The notes: generated by a model not told the origin, from the letters alone. Shown: positions 1 to 8,455, counted from the stretch's first letter. The stretch is DNA of 62,210 bases from Gemmatimonadota bacterium (GCA_009840005.1 VXOR01000077.1:1-62210), one strand, 5' to 3'. Translations and numbers: made by a program.

Positions 1-34
1 GCAGGACGCCCTTGATTCGACGAGGCCGATGGCC

Positions 35-63
35 GTAGGGGGCGGTTTCAAACCGACCCCTAC
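35..63. repeat. Palindromic intergenic repeat, copy 1
   Basis: The arms GTAGGGG and CCCCTAC enclose GCGGTTT-C-AAACCG, giving an almost perfect hairpin. A related, longer palindrome lies at 12531-12575 and a shorter relative at 49670-49698. This looks like a dispersed REP-like element of this genome. The function is unknown; it may act as a terminator or a mobile palindrome. Confidence 0.6.
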
Positions 64-103
64 CCGGGTGCGTAACATCAGTAACTTTATTTAAATAACG
101 CAG

Positions 104-141
104 AAAAAGCGGGCAGTTCGTCTATGAACTGCCCGCTTTTT
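104..141 (-). terminator. Rho-independent terminator, possibly bidirectional
   Basis: A perfect 16-bp inverted repeat (104-119 and 126-141, GC-rich core GCGGGCAGTTC) has a 6-nt loop and A5/T5 flanks. Transcripts leaving the restriction gene on the minus strand would form the hairpin and end in a U run. The A run on the other side lets it work in both directions. Confidence 0.85.
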
Positions 142-173
142 CCGTGGCCGACCGACTCGGCATCATTAGCCTT

Positions 174-1328
174 TCAATCGTCGGTATCCTCGTCTTCGTC
201 AGCGACACTTTCAGCGGAATCTAGACCGTCTTCAATATTGAACTCCACTTTGCTCCAGCGAATTATTTCGTCTAGCACCTCAGAGACTCGACCTTGATCC
301 GCTAAGACATTAAAAATCCCGATCAATTTGGGAATATTGAAAATGTCTTCTATAGCGGTCATGTATCGCTGCACAATCTCACGCACTCCGTATTGCTCTT
401 TAGCACCATCTTCTAAGCGCGACCGAATTTCAGCGATATCAAGCGTGGTTTTAATCACAAACGAAATTGGATACCTTTCGACTTTGTCGATATCTAAGAA
501 ATATTTTTTTACGTCGAGGGCTTCCGTAACTTGAAAAAACCTGCCTAGCGGCTTCATCACGAAATCAATGCCACCATCATTAGCATTGGTGCGTCCTGTC
601 TTAAACAATCTCAACGCTTCTTCTTCGATACTATCGCGAGTTTCTCCAATAAAGATGATTTCTGTCGAAAAATGAGCTTTGAGGACAGCATAGCTCACTA
701 CTTCAAAGAGTCTGGCATCTCGCTCTGGGGACAATAGCGATCTGATAAATCCTGCTGCTTCATCATTCCCTTTTTCGTTTGCTTCCTGCAGCCGTTCACA
801 GTCTTCAATAAACTGAGAAAACGATTCGCGCTTAGTTTCAACGTAAAGGTCAATAATTCGAAGTACTACCCGAGCAAGACTGCATTTGCGCTCTCCTACC
901 AAGACAGTCAATAATGCCTCATTGACCCAATACTTTTGGAGCGAAACATTTCTGGTTATCGGACGGCGATTATCTTCGGGAAAGTACTTGTGGAAATCGT
1001 CATTCGCACGATTATTGAGTGCGTGATTCTGCAACTTCGCCCCGAAAGGAAGTTCACGCATCCGGCGCAATAGTGGGGTAAAGTCGGCCCCTTCATACTC
1101 TGCATAGTCGCCCTTTTCGAGATACCCCTTGTCAACGTAGTCTTCAATCAGGACGTAAAGAGCGTAAAGGTTAGCAAAACTACTCCGTGCTTTTGAACCT
1201 CTGTTAGCAGATTTCGTCTTTTTGTTGATATACTGAAGAAGTGGACTTAATTCAAAGATAGTCCTTCCAAGCCCGTTAAATTCGTGCTCTACTTCCTCGA
1301 TGATTTTGGAGGTAAAGGAGTGATTCAT
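174..1328 (-). CDS. Probable type II restriction endonuclease (partner of YhdJ-like methylase)
   Basis: This is a 384-aa protein with no strong overall family match that I can name. Around residues 245-270 it has NANDGGIDFV followed by GRFFQVTEA. A G-[I/V]-D-F strand followed by a Q/E-V-x-E/K strand is the usual look of a PD-(D/E)XK nuclease core. The C-terminal tail is very acidic. The start codon overlaps the methylase stop by one base (TAATG), so the two genes are translationally coupled as expected for a restriction-modification pair. Because the methylase resembles YhdJ (ATGCAT), the nuclease may cut ATGCAT, as NsiI/AvaIII-type enzymes do. That specificity is inference. The gene ends just before a strong terminator. 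It is visibly less GC-rich than its neighbours, consistent with horizontal transfer. Confidence 0.65.
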   Translation of the reverse strand: MNHSFTSKIIEEVEHEFNGLGRTIFELSPLLQYINKKTKSANRGSKARSSFANLYALYVLIEDYVDKGYLEKGDYAEYEGADFTPLLRRMRELPFGAKLQNHALNNRANDDFHKYFPEDNRRPITRNVSLQKYWVNEALLTVLVGERKCSLARVVLRIIDLYVETKRESFSQFIEDCERLQEANEKGNDEAAGFIRSLLSPERDARLFEVVSYAVLKAHFSTEIIFIGETRDSIEEEALRLFKTGRTNANDGGIDFVMKPLGRFFQVTEALDVKKYFLDIDKVERYPISFVIKTTLDIAEIRSRLEDGAKEQYGVREIVQRYMTAIEDIFNIPKLIGIFNVLADQGRVSEVLDEIIRWSKVEFNIEDGLDSAESVADEDEDTDD

Positions 1329-2188
1329 TATTCAAAAAGTGTAAGGTTTTTGGACTCGCTGGAATACTCGTCTTCATAGGACTTCAGCGGCCGGTGTAAA
1401 CGCTCTCCCTTATACTCGGCAGCCAGTTCGAGCCGTCTAAGTCCAATTTTCAGGTAGTCCTCGTCAATCTCAATACTCGTACTTCTACGGTTGAGATTGG
1501 CGGCAGCGCGAGCCGAAGTAAATGTTCCGGCGAATGGATCGAGTACAACATCTCCAGGATTTGAACTAGCGGCAATAATCCGCTCTAGTAACGCAATCGG
1601 CTTTTGCGCCGGATGTTCCTCGTACTCAGGCATCCGATAGCGTACCCGTGGAAAGTACCAAGCATTACCGGGCACTTTCTTAGTATTGTATTGGGTGGGA
1701 ACCGATTTGCGATAGTCAATTAGTTTGCGCTGCGCCCCAGTTTTAGCCTCGACGAGAATGTCGTCTGCATTGAAGGTATAGTGCTTGGGATCCTTCACAC
1801 AGTGAAATATCGGCTCCCACAGGGAGCCAAAGTACCGCTTTGCTTGAACCCCAGAGCTGTCGTAGTGCCAGACAATCCGCGAGAGGATGGTCAGGCGTTG
1901 GCGCAAGAGCAAATCAAACGGCGCGAAACACTGCGTGGCACACATTAAATACAGGCTGCCAGTCGGTTTAAGCTTGCGGATACAGAGATTGAGCCAGTGG
2001 GACACCCACTCGCAGTACGCCTTTTCGCTGGGCCATTTGTCGCGTCGCCCGTTGAAGTTCTTGCCTATATTGTACGGCGGATCGACGAATATCAGGTCAA
2101 TGCTAGCCTCTGGAATCCGATCCGATTCCAGAACACAGACCGCATCGCCGTGGTAGATGATGTGTTGTTCGCTCGAAAACGTCCCCAT
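1328..2188 (-). CDS. Adenine-specific DNA methyltransferase, YhdJ-like (beta class)
   Basis: This 286-aa protein transfers a methyl group from S-adenosylmethionine to adenine. Motif IV is DPPYNIGKNF near residue 35, and motif I is the later DPFAGTFTSARAA, which gives the beta-class order. The central stretches WHYDSSGVQAKRYFGS, YTFNADDILVEAKTGAQR, LIDYRK and HPAQKPIALLERII are very close to what I recall of E. coli YhdJ, which methylates ATGCAT. In E. coli the enzyme is an orphan; here it is coupled to a probable nuclease. I chose the ATG at 2188 (MGTFSSEQ): it lies 8 bases after the stop of the HerA-like gene, and the upstream extension is a low-complexity Gly-rich read-back. Base composition resembles the nuclease more than the genes upstream. 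Confidence 0.88.
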   Translation of the reverse strand: MGTFSSEQHIIYHGDAVCVLESDRIPEASIDLIFVDPPYNIGKNFNGRRDKWPSEKAYCEWVSHWLNLCIRKLKPTGSLYLMCATQCFAPFDLLLRQRLTILSRIVWHYDSSGVQAKRYFGSLWEPIFHCVKDPKHYTFNADDILVEAKTGAQRKLIDYRKSVPTQYNTKKVPGNAWYFPRVRYRMPEYEEHPAQKPIALLERIIAASSNPGDVVLDPFAGTFTSARAAANLNRRSTSIEIDEDYLKIGLRRLELAAEYKGERLHRPLKSYEDEYSSESKNLTLFE

Positions 2189-2196
2189 CACATCCC

Positions 2197-3879
2197 CTAC
2201 TCCCCAAACAACGCCGCCACATCCCGCTCCACCTTTTCCCGTCGCTCCTCCGCGGGCAGGTCGTCCATACAACCCATTGCGCTATAGAACTGGGCGTCGT
2301 AGTCGCGGGTCTTGATCACCACCGGCATGGGCACGGCGTGGCCGATGATCAGGGCCTGCTGCTTGGAGTCGAGGCTGGCCAGCACGCTGCGCAGCCCTTC
2401 GGTACCGCTGACGCCGGTGAGTACTGCCTGAATGTCCTTCTCGTCGTTGAGCAGGGCCGTGATGCGCGTGCCGATCTGCGAGAGTACCTCGTCGTCAATG
2501 CTCGACGGCCGCTGATCTACTACCAACAGCGAGACATAGTACTTGCGCATCTCGCGGGCAATGGTGCCGAAGATGGTCTGCTTAGCCGCCATGGGGTTGA
2601 GGAATTTGTGCGCCTCCTCAATGGTGATCATGAGCTGACGCGGCTGATCTTCCGGGCGCTGAGTGGCGTAGAAGCGCTCGCTCTTCTTGACGTACATCTC
2701 GTGGATGCGCCGCGCGATGATATTGGCTACCAGCAAGTAGCACAGCATACTCGTCTGCTGTCCGAACTCCAGCACCACGTTGATCCCCTTGTCGAGGTAT
2801 TCCATGATGCGGTCCACCACGTCGCCGTCCCGTAGCTTGTTTACCATAAAGGGGAAGTTTTCCAGCCGTTTGAGCTTGCGATGCAGGGCCACTAAAGACC
2901 CGGCGTGCGCGCCAATCTCACGGGCAAATTCCTCTACATCCGGGCCTTCCAACTTCAAGAGCGTACTCAGCCAGCGCTCCTTGTAAATCGCGTACACTAA
3001 GTAGGCCGACTCCACGGCCGTGGGGTTGAGCTTGAGCTCGTCTTGCAGCGGGGCAATGTCTTCGACGGTGATCTGGTCGTAGGAGATATAGACCTCGTGA
3101 TCCGGCTGCACCCCGCGGGCGCGGGTCGATTGCGGGTCTAAGGAAAAAATCGCCACCCGCTCGCCAAAAAGCTGTTTGAGCCCCTTGACGAACGTCGTGG
3201 TGGAGCCGTTTTCCTTCATGGCCTTAAACCCGTACTCGTTGTGCATGTCGAAGATCAGGTTGACGGCCTTGTCGTAGTGAATCAACCCGCACAGCGCCAA
3301 CCGCGTCAGGAAGGACTTGCCCGTGCCGGTCTTGCCGAAGATGCCGTTGGAGCGCTCGGCAAAGCGGATCATGTCGAGACAGACCTGCGTGTCCATGTCG
3401 AGGGGATTGCCAATGCTGAAGTAGCGGCCCTCGGCGTCGCCCTCGCAGCCGAAGATCTTGGCCACGTCGTCGGCCATGGCCTCTTGGACTTCGGAGAAGT
3501 GGCTCGGAATGGCCTTGACCGGACGCGGGCCTTCGTCGGCCACCGCGTCCTTGGGCATCATCAGCATGGGCCGCAGCGAGACGATGTTGTACGTGCTGGT
3601 GCCGGCGAGCACTTGGCGCAGGAGCGCGTCTTCTTGGCCCGGCGGATGCAGGAGAACTTCTTGGTTGTTGGCGTCGAGGCGCATGTCCGTGACCATGGAG
3701 AAAAAGTCGTTTTTGTCGCCTTCGATGACCACGAACTTACCGGCTTTCATGTCCTCGACATTCTGCTCGGGATCCAGCTTCATCTCCAGCCCCTCGACCA
3801 GCGAGCCTTTGGTAATCACCCCGATTTGCTTGCCGCGACCGGCTGCGGCTGGCACTCCGTTGCGCGCGTATTTTGCCAT
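2197..3879 (-). CDS. HerA-like hexameric ATPase/translocase
   Basis: This 560-aa member of the FtsK-HerA superfamily has an N-terminal HAS-barrel-like segment at about residues 20-100. A central ATPase domain follows, with Walker A GKTGTGKSFLTR near 185, Walker B LIFDMHNEYG near 215, the sensor-like stretch LMITIEEAHKFLNP, and the arginine-finger region LLVVDQRPSSIDDEVLSQIGTR. HerA works with the NurA nuclease in DNA end resection in archaea and thermophilic bacteria, and bacterial HerA proteins also occur in antiphage systems. It starts 2 bases after the stop of the preceding HAS-barrel-like gene, and the NurA gene lies just upstream. The three therefore form one operon. Confidence 0.88.
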   Translation of the reverse strand: MAKYARNGVPAAAGRGKQIGVITKGSLVEGLEMKLDPEQNVEDMKAGKFVVIEGDKNDFFSMVTDMRLDANNQEVLLHPPGQEDALLRQVLAGTSTYNIVSLRPMLMMPKDAVADEGPRPVKAIPSHFSEVQEAMADDVAKIFGCEGDAEGRYFSIGNPLDMDTQVCLDMIRFAERSNGIFGKTGTGKSFLTRLALCGLIHYDKAVNLIFDMHNEYGFKAMKENGSTTTFVKGLKQLFGERVAIFSLDPQSTRARGVQPDHEVYISYDQITVEDIAPLQDELKLNPTAVESAYLVYAIYKERWLSTLLKLEGPDVEEFAREIGAHAGSLVALHRKLKRLENFPFMVNKLRDGDVVDRIMEYLDKGINVVLEFGQQTSMLCYLLVANIIARRIHEMYVKKSERFYATQRPEDQPRQLMITIEEAHKFLNPMAAKQTIFGTIAREMRKYYVSLLVVDQRPSSIDDEVLSQIGTRITALLNDEKDIQAVLTGVSGTEGLRSVLASLDSKQQALIIGHAVPMPVVIKTRDYDAQFYSAMGCMDDLPAEERREKVERDVAALFGE

Positions 3880-3881
3880 CG

Positions 3882-4538
3882 TCAGTTGACCACCCGTCGG
3901 ATAATCGAGCTGAGCCGGTCGTAATCGTCGCTGAGGAGCCGCGACAGTTCCTTGCCCATTTGCACCAGATAGGACGGCGCGTGTGCGTGGGCGCGCACTG
4001 TGTGGCGCAACACGGCGATCACCAGCTCGTCAGTGGGTATTTTGGACGTGTTGAGAATGCTGCGCAGATAGTCGTCGCTGCGGGTGAAGGCCCGCACTTG
4101 CTCGTCTGAGCACAAGTACGCAAAACTGTGGATGTGCGCTGGCTGCGGCGGCAGGATTTGCACGGCCTCATCGCCGTCCAAGTAGCCGATGACGAGGGCT
4201 TGGAACTCGGTGCGCAACAACTCGAAAATTTGCGGCTGCTCTAGGCGCAGCTCCTCTTCGGTCTTGCCGTAGGCCGTGGGACGGCGGTTCGGCTCGATGG
4301 AGTGCGTAAATACGTTGAACACAATGCCGACTACCGGCATGGCGGCCTCCACGCGGATGAACTGGCCAAAGGAGGGTGCGCCGTGTAACTCGCGCGCTTG
4401 GGCGATCAACTCGGTGGTGCTGCTCTCGACCACTTCGCCCACATGAGTCCGCTCGTCCGCGGCGTCGCTGGGCAGCGGTAGCGATTCGGGCAAGAATCGG
4501 CTCAGCGGGCTGCGCTCGCGCTCTTTGATAATCTCCAC
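3882..4538 (-). CDS. HAS-barrel-like accessory protein between NurA and HerA
   Basis: This is a 218-aa protein. Residues 50-145 (FGQFIRVEAAMPVVGIVFNV, then LRLEQPQIF, VIGYLDG, QILPPQPAHIHSFAYL) look like a small beta barrel of the HAS type that is also found at the N terminus of HerA. This call rests on pattern and context. I chose the GTG at 4538 because GGGGAGG lies 5 bases upstream, and a longer frame would run deep into the NurA gene. It sits 11 bases after the NurA stop and 2 bases before the HerA start. It may be a structural adaptor that loads or regulates the HerA-NurA machine; that role is inference. Confidence 0.7.
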   Translation of the reverse strand: MEIIKERERSPLSRFLPESLPLPSDAADERTHVGEVVESSTTELIAQARELHGAPSFGQFIRVEAAMPVVGIVFNVFTHSIEPNRRPTAYGKTEEELRLEQPQIFELLRTEFQALVIGYLDGDEAVQILPPQPAHIHSFAYLCSDEQVRAFTRSDDYLRSILNTSKIPTDELVIAVLRHTVRAHAHAPSYLVQMGKELSRLLSDDYDRLSSIIRRVVN

Positions 4539-4549
4539 AGTGGCCTCCC

Positions 4550-5836
4550 CTAAATACCAGTGTAGCGCTTCTTGAAACTCTTGGTTGACAAGCGGGTTTG
4601 CAGGTCGTTTTTGACAAAGGTGTCGCGCAAAAAGCGATAGAATGCCTCGCGGTCGGCACTGCGCACCACGGCGCGCTCGTGCGCTTCGGCCAAGGCGACC
4701 GGATAGCCCTGGCCCTTTTCGGCCTGGTCGTACAAACAGGCGTGGACCAAGGCGAGCAACTCGCGGTCGGTCGCCACCCATTCCGGCACTTCGACCCGGC
4801 CGATCTCCGTTCCCACGTGCAGGTAGAAGTAGTAGATGTAATGCGGCCCGTACTCGGCGAGGACCTTAGACGCACTGCGGTAGAGCGGCGTGCGCTGTCC
4901 GGGACGCAGCACCCGCCGCACCAAAACCGCGTCGCTCAGCCCTTCAATTGGGCTACAGGGCAAGCCGCGACCCTGCCATAGGTCCCCGTTCAAGGCATCG
5001 ATCTCCTCGCGGCTGAAGTGGAGCTGGTTTTCTTCCTGATAGGGGCAGCGGTCGCAGTCGGCCGCTTCAAGCGGGCACAGACCCAGCTTGAGGGCGTTGA
5101 TCAATTCTTGGCTCCCCGGCTGGCTGATGTACCCAGCTACCGGCACCCGCGCCTCGCGCAATTCGTCCAGCGCCGCTAGGGTGGCCTCTAGGTGCGCGGC
5201 GCGGAAGTCCTGCGGCTTGCCCTCCAAGTTCCACAGAATCAGCGTACCGTCAGAAAGCGCCAGCGTCCGATGCCCCTCGGCGTGGGCTGCCAACGCCAAG
5301 TCGGCCAACTCAGTAAACTCCATGAGGCCGCGCTTGAAGCCGACGAGCTCCCGATTGACAAAGACCCGCGCCCCACCCCATTCCTCGTAGATTTCCTCCT
5401 CTCGGTAGTAGAGCCGCGGCTTGCTGCTCATCAGCGGCTTCTCGCCCGTGCCGTAGTGCAGCAGGATGTAGCCGATATTGATCAGAAAACAGGCCGAGAT
5501 CTCGTGGCGGTCGGGGAAAATTTGCGAGCCGTCCGTGGCGGCGATGCTGATGGTGCTCGGACGGGCGGGCGGATCGATCCCACCCCCAAAGCCCTCGCCC
5601 AAGCCGGGCAACAGCCAAGAGGTGCGGCTGTCGTCGATCTTGCGGGCCAAGCGCTCCCACTTGGGCAGCCAGCGCCGATATTCGGCCAGGGCCAATTCGA
5701 GCTTGGCGCGAAAGTCCTCTTGCACGCGGCGCTCGTCGGCCACCATGCTGTCTATTTGGGTCTTTACCGCATACAAATCCAACATGGCATTAGCCTTGCG
5801 GGCCGCTCTGGACCGACCCCGTCGCGATGCGCGCAT
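4550..5836 (-). CDS. NurA-domain nuclease
   Basis: This 428-aa protein has the NurA signature AATDGSQIFPDRHE near residue 95 (the aspartate is a metal ligand in NurA). It has a further acidic segment LALSDGTLILWNLEG near 190 and a Cys-rich stretch CPLEAADCDRCPYQEEN near 255 that could bind metal. NurA is a 5'-3' nuclease that works with HerA, whose gene lies two genes downstream in the same operon. The ATG at 5836 follows the upstream TAA directly and has GAGG 8 bases before it. An internal ATG at 5785 (MLDLYAVK) is an equally credible start and would drop a basic 17-residue leader. Confidence 0.82.
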   Translation of the reverse strand: MRASRRGRSRAARKANAMLDLYAVKTQIDSMVADERRVQEDFRAKLELALAEYRRWLPKWERLARKIDDSRTSWLLPGLGEGFGGGIDPPARPSTISIAATDGSQIFPDRHEISACFLINIGYILLHYGTGEKPLMSSKPRLYYREEEIYEEWGGARVFVNRELVGFKRGLMEFTELADLALAAHAEGHRTLALSDGTLILWNLEGKPQDFRAAHLEATLAALDELREARVPVAGYISQPGSQELINALKLGLCPLEAADCDRCPYQEENQLHFSREEIDALNGDLWQGRGLPCSPIEGLSDAVLVRRVLRPGQRTPLYRSASKVLAEYGPHYIYYFYLHVGTEIGRVEVPEWVATDRELLALVHACLYDQAEKGQGYPVALAEAHERAVVRSADREAFYRFLRDTFVKNDLQTRLSTKSFKKRYTGI

Positions 5837-6508
5837 TTATTCGGCCTCTTCCCACGTTTCGCCCCCATCAATCGAAAAGCGCGTGTGCTGCCGCCACACC
5901 TCCCAGTCGTCCTCAGCGCGGGCCAAGTCGGCGGCAGCCGTCGCGGCGATGTACTGTCCCACCTCGCCGCTGCCGTCGGGCCGGTTGGTCTCAATGCGGA
6001 TTTCGCTGAATTCGACGCGACCCTGCAACAACTCGGCTGCGCCGCGCTGCACGGCATAAGCGCGCCGCTCCCACGCCTCGCGCTCAATGTCGCGGACGCG
6101 AAACCGCAACCACAGCCGACCAGTATCCTCGTCCAACCCAACCCCGTAGAACACCCCATAGCGGTCGTTGACCAGTTCCTTGATCCGAGGTCGCTCGTCT
6201 TGGAGTGGTGGAATCGGCTCCTCTCTCGACTCGTCGCGCTCCTCCTCGGAGACATAGCCTTCCAAGGAAGGCCCCCAAACCCAACCTTCGACGCGGAAGC
6301 GCACCCACTGGCCCTCCTCGCCAATGGACTCAATCTCCGTGCCGGCCAGCAATGTGCCTAGCTTGGTACCCTTGGGCGCATCGCGAAAGTTTTCCACGCT
6401 GGCCTCGACGACAAAGGTGGAGGCGCTGCGCAGCTTGGCCGCCACGGCTCCTAAAGCCAAGGCGGCGACTAAGGCCCCTCCTAGGGAGTATTTAGACAAT
6501 CGAGACAT
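5837..6508 (-). CDS. Membrane-anchored SH3-like domain protein
   Basis: This 223-aa protein has an N-terminal hydrophobic segment (KYSLGGALVAALALGAVAA) that acts as a signal anchor. A bacterial SH3-like stretch follows at about residues 30-75 (VENFRDAPKGTKLGTLLAGTEIE, then GQWVRFRVEGWVWGPSLEGYV). Such domains usually bind peptides or murein outside the membrane. The rest is charged and has no family I recognise. I chose the ATG at 6508, just before the hydrophobic segment. It overlaps the end of the STAS-like gene by 17 bases, and its stop touches the NurA start. Its place in this operon suggests co-expression, but the link between an envelope protein and HerA-NurA is unclear. Confidence 0.65.
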   Translation of the reverse strand: MSRLSKYSLGGALVAALALGAVAAKLRSASTFVVEASVENFRDAPKGTKLGTLLAGTEIESIGEEGQWVRFRVEGWVWGPSLEGYVSEEERDESREEPIPPLQDERPRIKELVNDRYGVFYGVGLDEDTGRLWLRFRVRDIEREAWERRAYAVQRGAAELLQGRVEFSEIRIETNRPDGSGEVGQYIAATAAADLARAEDDWEVWRQHTRFSIDGGETWEEAE

Positions 6509-7082
6509 AGTAGAATTGCCGCCCGCCGCCAGCGACCGACCCATCGCGCAGGCGGCATACCAACCCGAGGCGTTGCAGGGCATTGAGGCGATTGCAGACG
6601 ATGTTGATGTTTTTGCCGAGCGCGTCGGAGATCTCGGCCGAGGTCGCGCACTTGTGCGCTAGCAGCACGTCGAGTGCCTCGCGCATCGGCGTCTTGAGCA
6701 CCCCGAGCACCTCGACGTGTTCGCCGTCTTTGTACAGCGCGGCCAACTCGCGGAGCTGCAATACAGCCGCGATAGTCTCGCGCACCGAAACATTGGCCTC
6801 GGCGATATAGACGTAGCGGTGCCCTATCTCACCGCTGGTCAGACGCAAGAGCAGCTTGTTGAGCATCTCGTCGGCGCACGAGACATCCATGAACGAAACG
6901 CGGGAAAAATCGAGTGGCGTGGCCGCGTCGGTTGGCCCGCTGAGCAGGTGCTGCATCAATTCTTCGAGCAACTCGGCCCCTCGGGGCCGCCCGCTGAGGA
7001 TGCCCTGTTCACCGGAAAACAGGTATGCGGGGGCTTGGTGTATGGCCTGCTGTTGTACGTGCTCTTCAACGGCTGAATCCAT
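6492..7082 (-). CDS. STAS-like (DUF4325-type) protein with C-terminal winged helix
   Basis: This 196-aa protein has an N-terminal half with the STAS-like pattern LDFSRVSFMDVSCADEMLNKLL at about residues 57-80. STAS domains carry the phospho-switch residue of anti-sigma-factor antagonists. The C-terminal 75 residues (VLKTPMREALDVLLAHKCAT, SAEISDALGKNINIVCNRLN, ALQRLGLVCRLRDGS) form a typical MarR/ArsR-like winged helix, so the protein could bind DNA. It lies beside a STAS-GHKL ATPase gene, which suggests a partner-switching regulatory module. I infer that role; target genes are not evident. Confidence 0.7.
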   Translation of the reverse strand: MDSAVEEHVQQQAIHQAPAYLFSGEQGILSGRPRGAELLEELMQHLLSGPTDAATPLDFSRVSFMDVSCADEMLNKLLLRLTSGEIGHRYVYIAEANVSVRETIAAVLQLRELAALYKDGEHVEVLGVLKTPMREALDVLLAHKCATSAEISDALGKNINIVCNRLNALQRLGLVCRLRDGSVAGGGRQFYYVSIV

Positions 7083-7222
7083 GAGCCGCGCCTTTCCCGT
7101 AGTTAAAAAAATAGCTTAACTGTATTCAATTAAGGAAACTTACGCGGATATTTCCCGACTGTCAAGCAATTTCTACCACAAAATGAGCGATGCGGAATTA
7201 GGCGAATACCAATATGATGGGG

Positions 7223-7357
7223 CTAGAGGCCGGGAAATAAGAAGCTCACGGCTACGTATGCGACCACGGCGAGGCCAGCGATGCCCACCGCCAGCAGCAA
7301 CAGCAACCAAGGCTCGTAGGGAGGCGGTTTGGGTGGCCTGTGATGCTGACCGAACAT
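7223..7357 (-). CDS. Small single-pass membrane protein (44 aa)
   Basis: This short gene starts with the ATG at 7357, 3 bases after the stop of the GHKL ATPase, and has AAGGAGG about 9 bases upstream. It encodes a proline-rich N terminus (HRPPKPPPYEPW) followed by one strongly hydrophobic helix (LLLLLAVGIAGLAVVAYVAV). The ribosome binding site, tight spacing and clear membrane segment make it credible despite its size. It may anchor or regulate the neighbouring STAS/GHKL proteins; that is inference. Confidence 0.6.
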   Translation of the reverse strand: MFGQHHRPPKPPPYEPWLLLLLAVGIAGLAVVAYVAVSFLFPGL

Positions 7358-7360
7358 CGC

Positions 7361-8272
7361 CTACTCGCCTCCTTCGCGCTGATAGAGCGCAATGGCAATT
7401 TGGGTGCCGGGAAAGTGGACCGAAGCGTGTTCCCAGTGCCGTTGGCCGCGAATATAGACCCGCGTATCCCCCGAGCGGATGTGCAACGAGCCGTTGTAGC
7501 GATGGCAAATCTGGTTGACGATGTACAGCCCGAGGCCGCGCGTGGCGTCGCGGGAAAAGTGCTTCTGCAACGAGTTGAGGATAGCCGTGCCATGCGACCA
7601 ATCCGCCGCGTCGTAGCGCACCGATAGGCTCTTCTTGATCCCGATCCCAAGATCCCCCACGCCGATGACTACGTATTTTTTCCCCACCCGCGAATTCAAG
7701 TAGCGCTGGGCCGTGAGGTAGCCCCAATTCTCGCTGTGGTCGAGAATGTTGTGGCACAGCTCGGCGACGACGTTTTTGAACTGGTTGATCTCCACCTCGG
7801 TGTAGCGCAGTTCCTCGGCCAGAATCGCCTCGACGCGCTGACCGATCTTGCCCAACACGGTCTCAATATCCGCCCGCTCCTCAATCCGCGTGATTTCCAG
7901 CAGGGCCTCGCTCTCTTCCTTTTCCCGCTCCTGATCCACGATGAGCGCCGGCCCAACCAGTTCAACCCCATCTACGGCCGCGGCGAACCGCACCCGCCCC
8001 AGATAGGTTCGCAAGGCAAAGGCGTGAGGCAGGTGAAAAACGACCCGCGACGAGAGCGCGTCCCCGTAGCGCGCCAGCAAACACAAGGCCACCAAGCCGT
8101 AGGGGTCAATAAAGTGCAGGGGCCGCAAATCGACTTCCAAGGGCTGCCCAGGCACGGCTCCGTGTGCATAGTCGAGAAACTCTACGAGGAATTCGTCGGC
8201 TGTGCGCGGCGTCAGCTTGTCTGTTGGCAGGGTTAGGATCACGGGTGGCGTGCTCTCTTTGCTTGAAAACAA
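7361..8272 (-). CDS. STAS-GHKL ATPase (anti-sigma-regulator-like kinase)
   Basis: This 303-aa protein has an N-terminal STAS-like region (PLEVDLRPLHFIDPYGLVAL, residues 44-63). A GHKL ATPase domain follows from about residue 150, with N box NVVAELCHNILDHSENWG, G1 box GVGDLGIGI and G2 box RGLGLYIVNQICHRYNG. This is the SpoIIAB/RsbW-type fold, in which the kinase phosphorylates a STAS partner. Carrying STAS and kinase in one chain is unusual for classical anti-sigma factors. It heads the transcription unit that also includes the 44-aa membrane protein and, after a 140-base gap, the STAS-winged helix gene. Confidence 0.8.
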   Translation of the reverse strand: MFSSKESTPPVILTLPTDKLTPRTADEFLVEFLDYAHGAVPGQPLEVDLRPLHFIDPYGLVALCLLARYGDALSSRVVFHLPHAFALRTYLGRVRFAAAVDGVELVGPALIVDQEREKEESEALLEITRIEERADIETVLGKIGQRVEAILAEELRYTEVEINQFKNVVAELCHNILDHSENWGYLTAQRYLNSRVGKKYVVIGVGDLGIGIKKSLSVRYDAADWSHGTAILNSLQKHFSRDATRGLGLYIVNQICHRYNGSLHIRSGDTRVYIRGQRHWEHASVHFPGTQIAIALYQREGGE

Positions 8273-8455
8273 AAATATACGCTGTTGATGAAAGATAAGC
8301 AGGGCTATCGGTTGGAAGAAAATTGCGGGCTTCTGCTGGCGGACATGACAAGACCCTTTGTCTGGCGAGCTTGAGGGAGGATATTAGAAGAGGTATACTC
8401 GACATAGAACGCGCTCTTTGCCTATCCTTCTCAAGCAAACTTTAACAGGTAAAAC
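8273..8455. promoter_or_regulatory. Divergent intergenic region
   Basis: This 183-bp AT-richer gap lies between the minus-strand STAS-GHKL gene and the plus-strand PhyH gene, so promoters for both directions must lie here. I do not see clear -35/-10 pairs that I would defend. Confidence 0.4.

Noticed and set aside
3241..3924. Long open frame on the plus strand opposite the HerA-like gene
   Set aside because: It has no motif and lies antisense to a well supported ATPase; GC-rich codon bias opens such frames. The same applies to 5192-6361, 22296-23159 and 48674-49432.
4539..4781. Longer start for the HAS-barrel-like gene
   Set aside because: It would overlap the NurA gene widely, whereas GTG 4538 has a good ribosome binding site right after the NurA stop.
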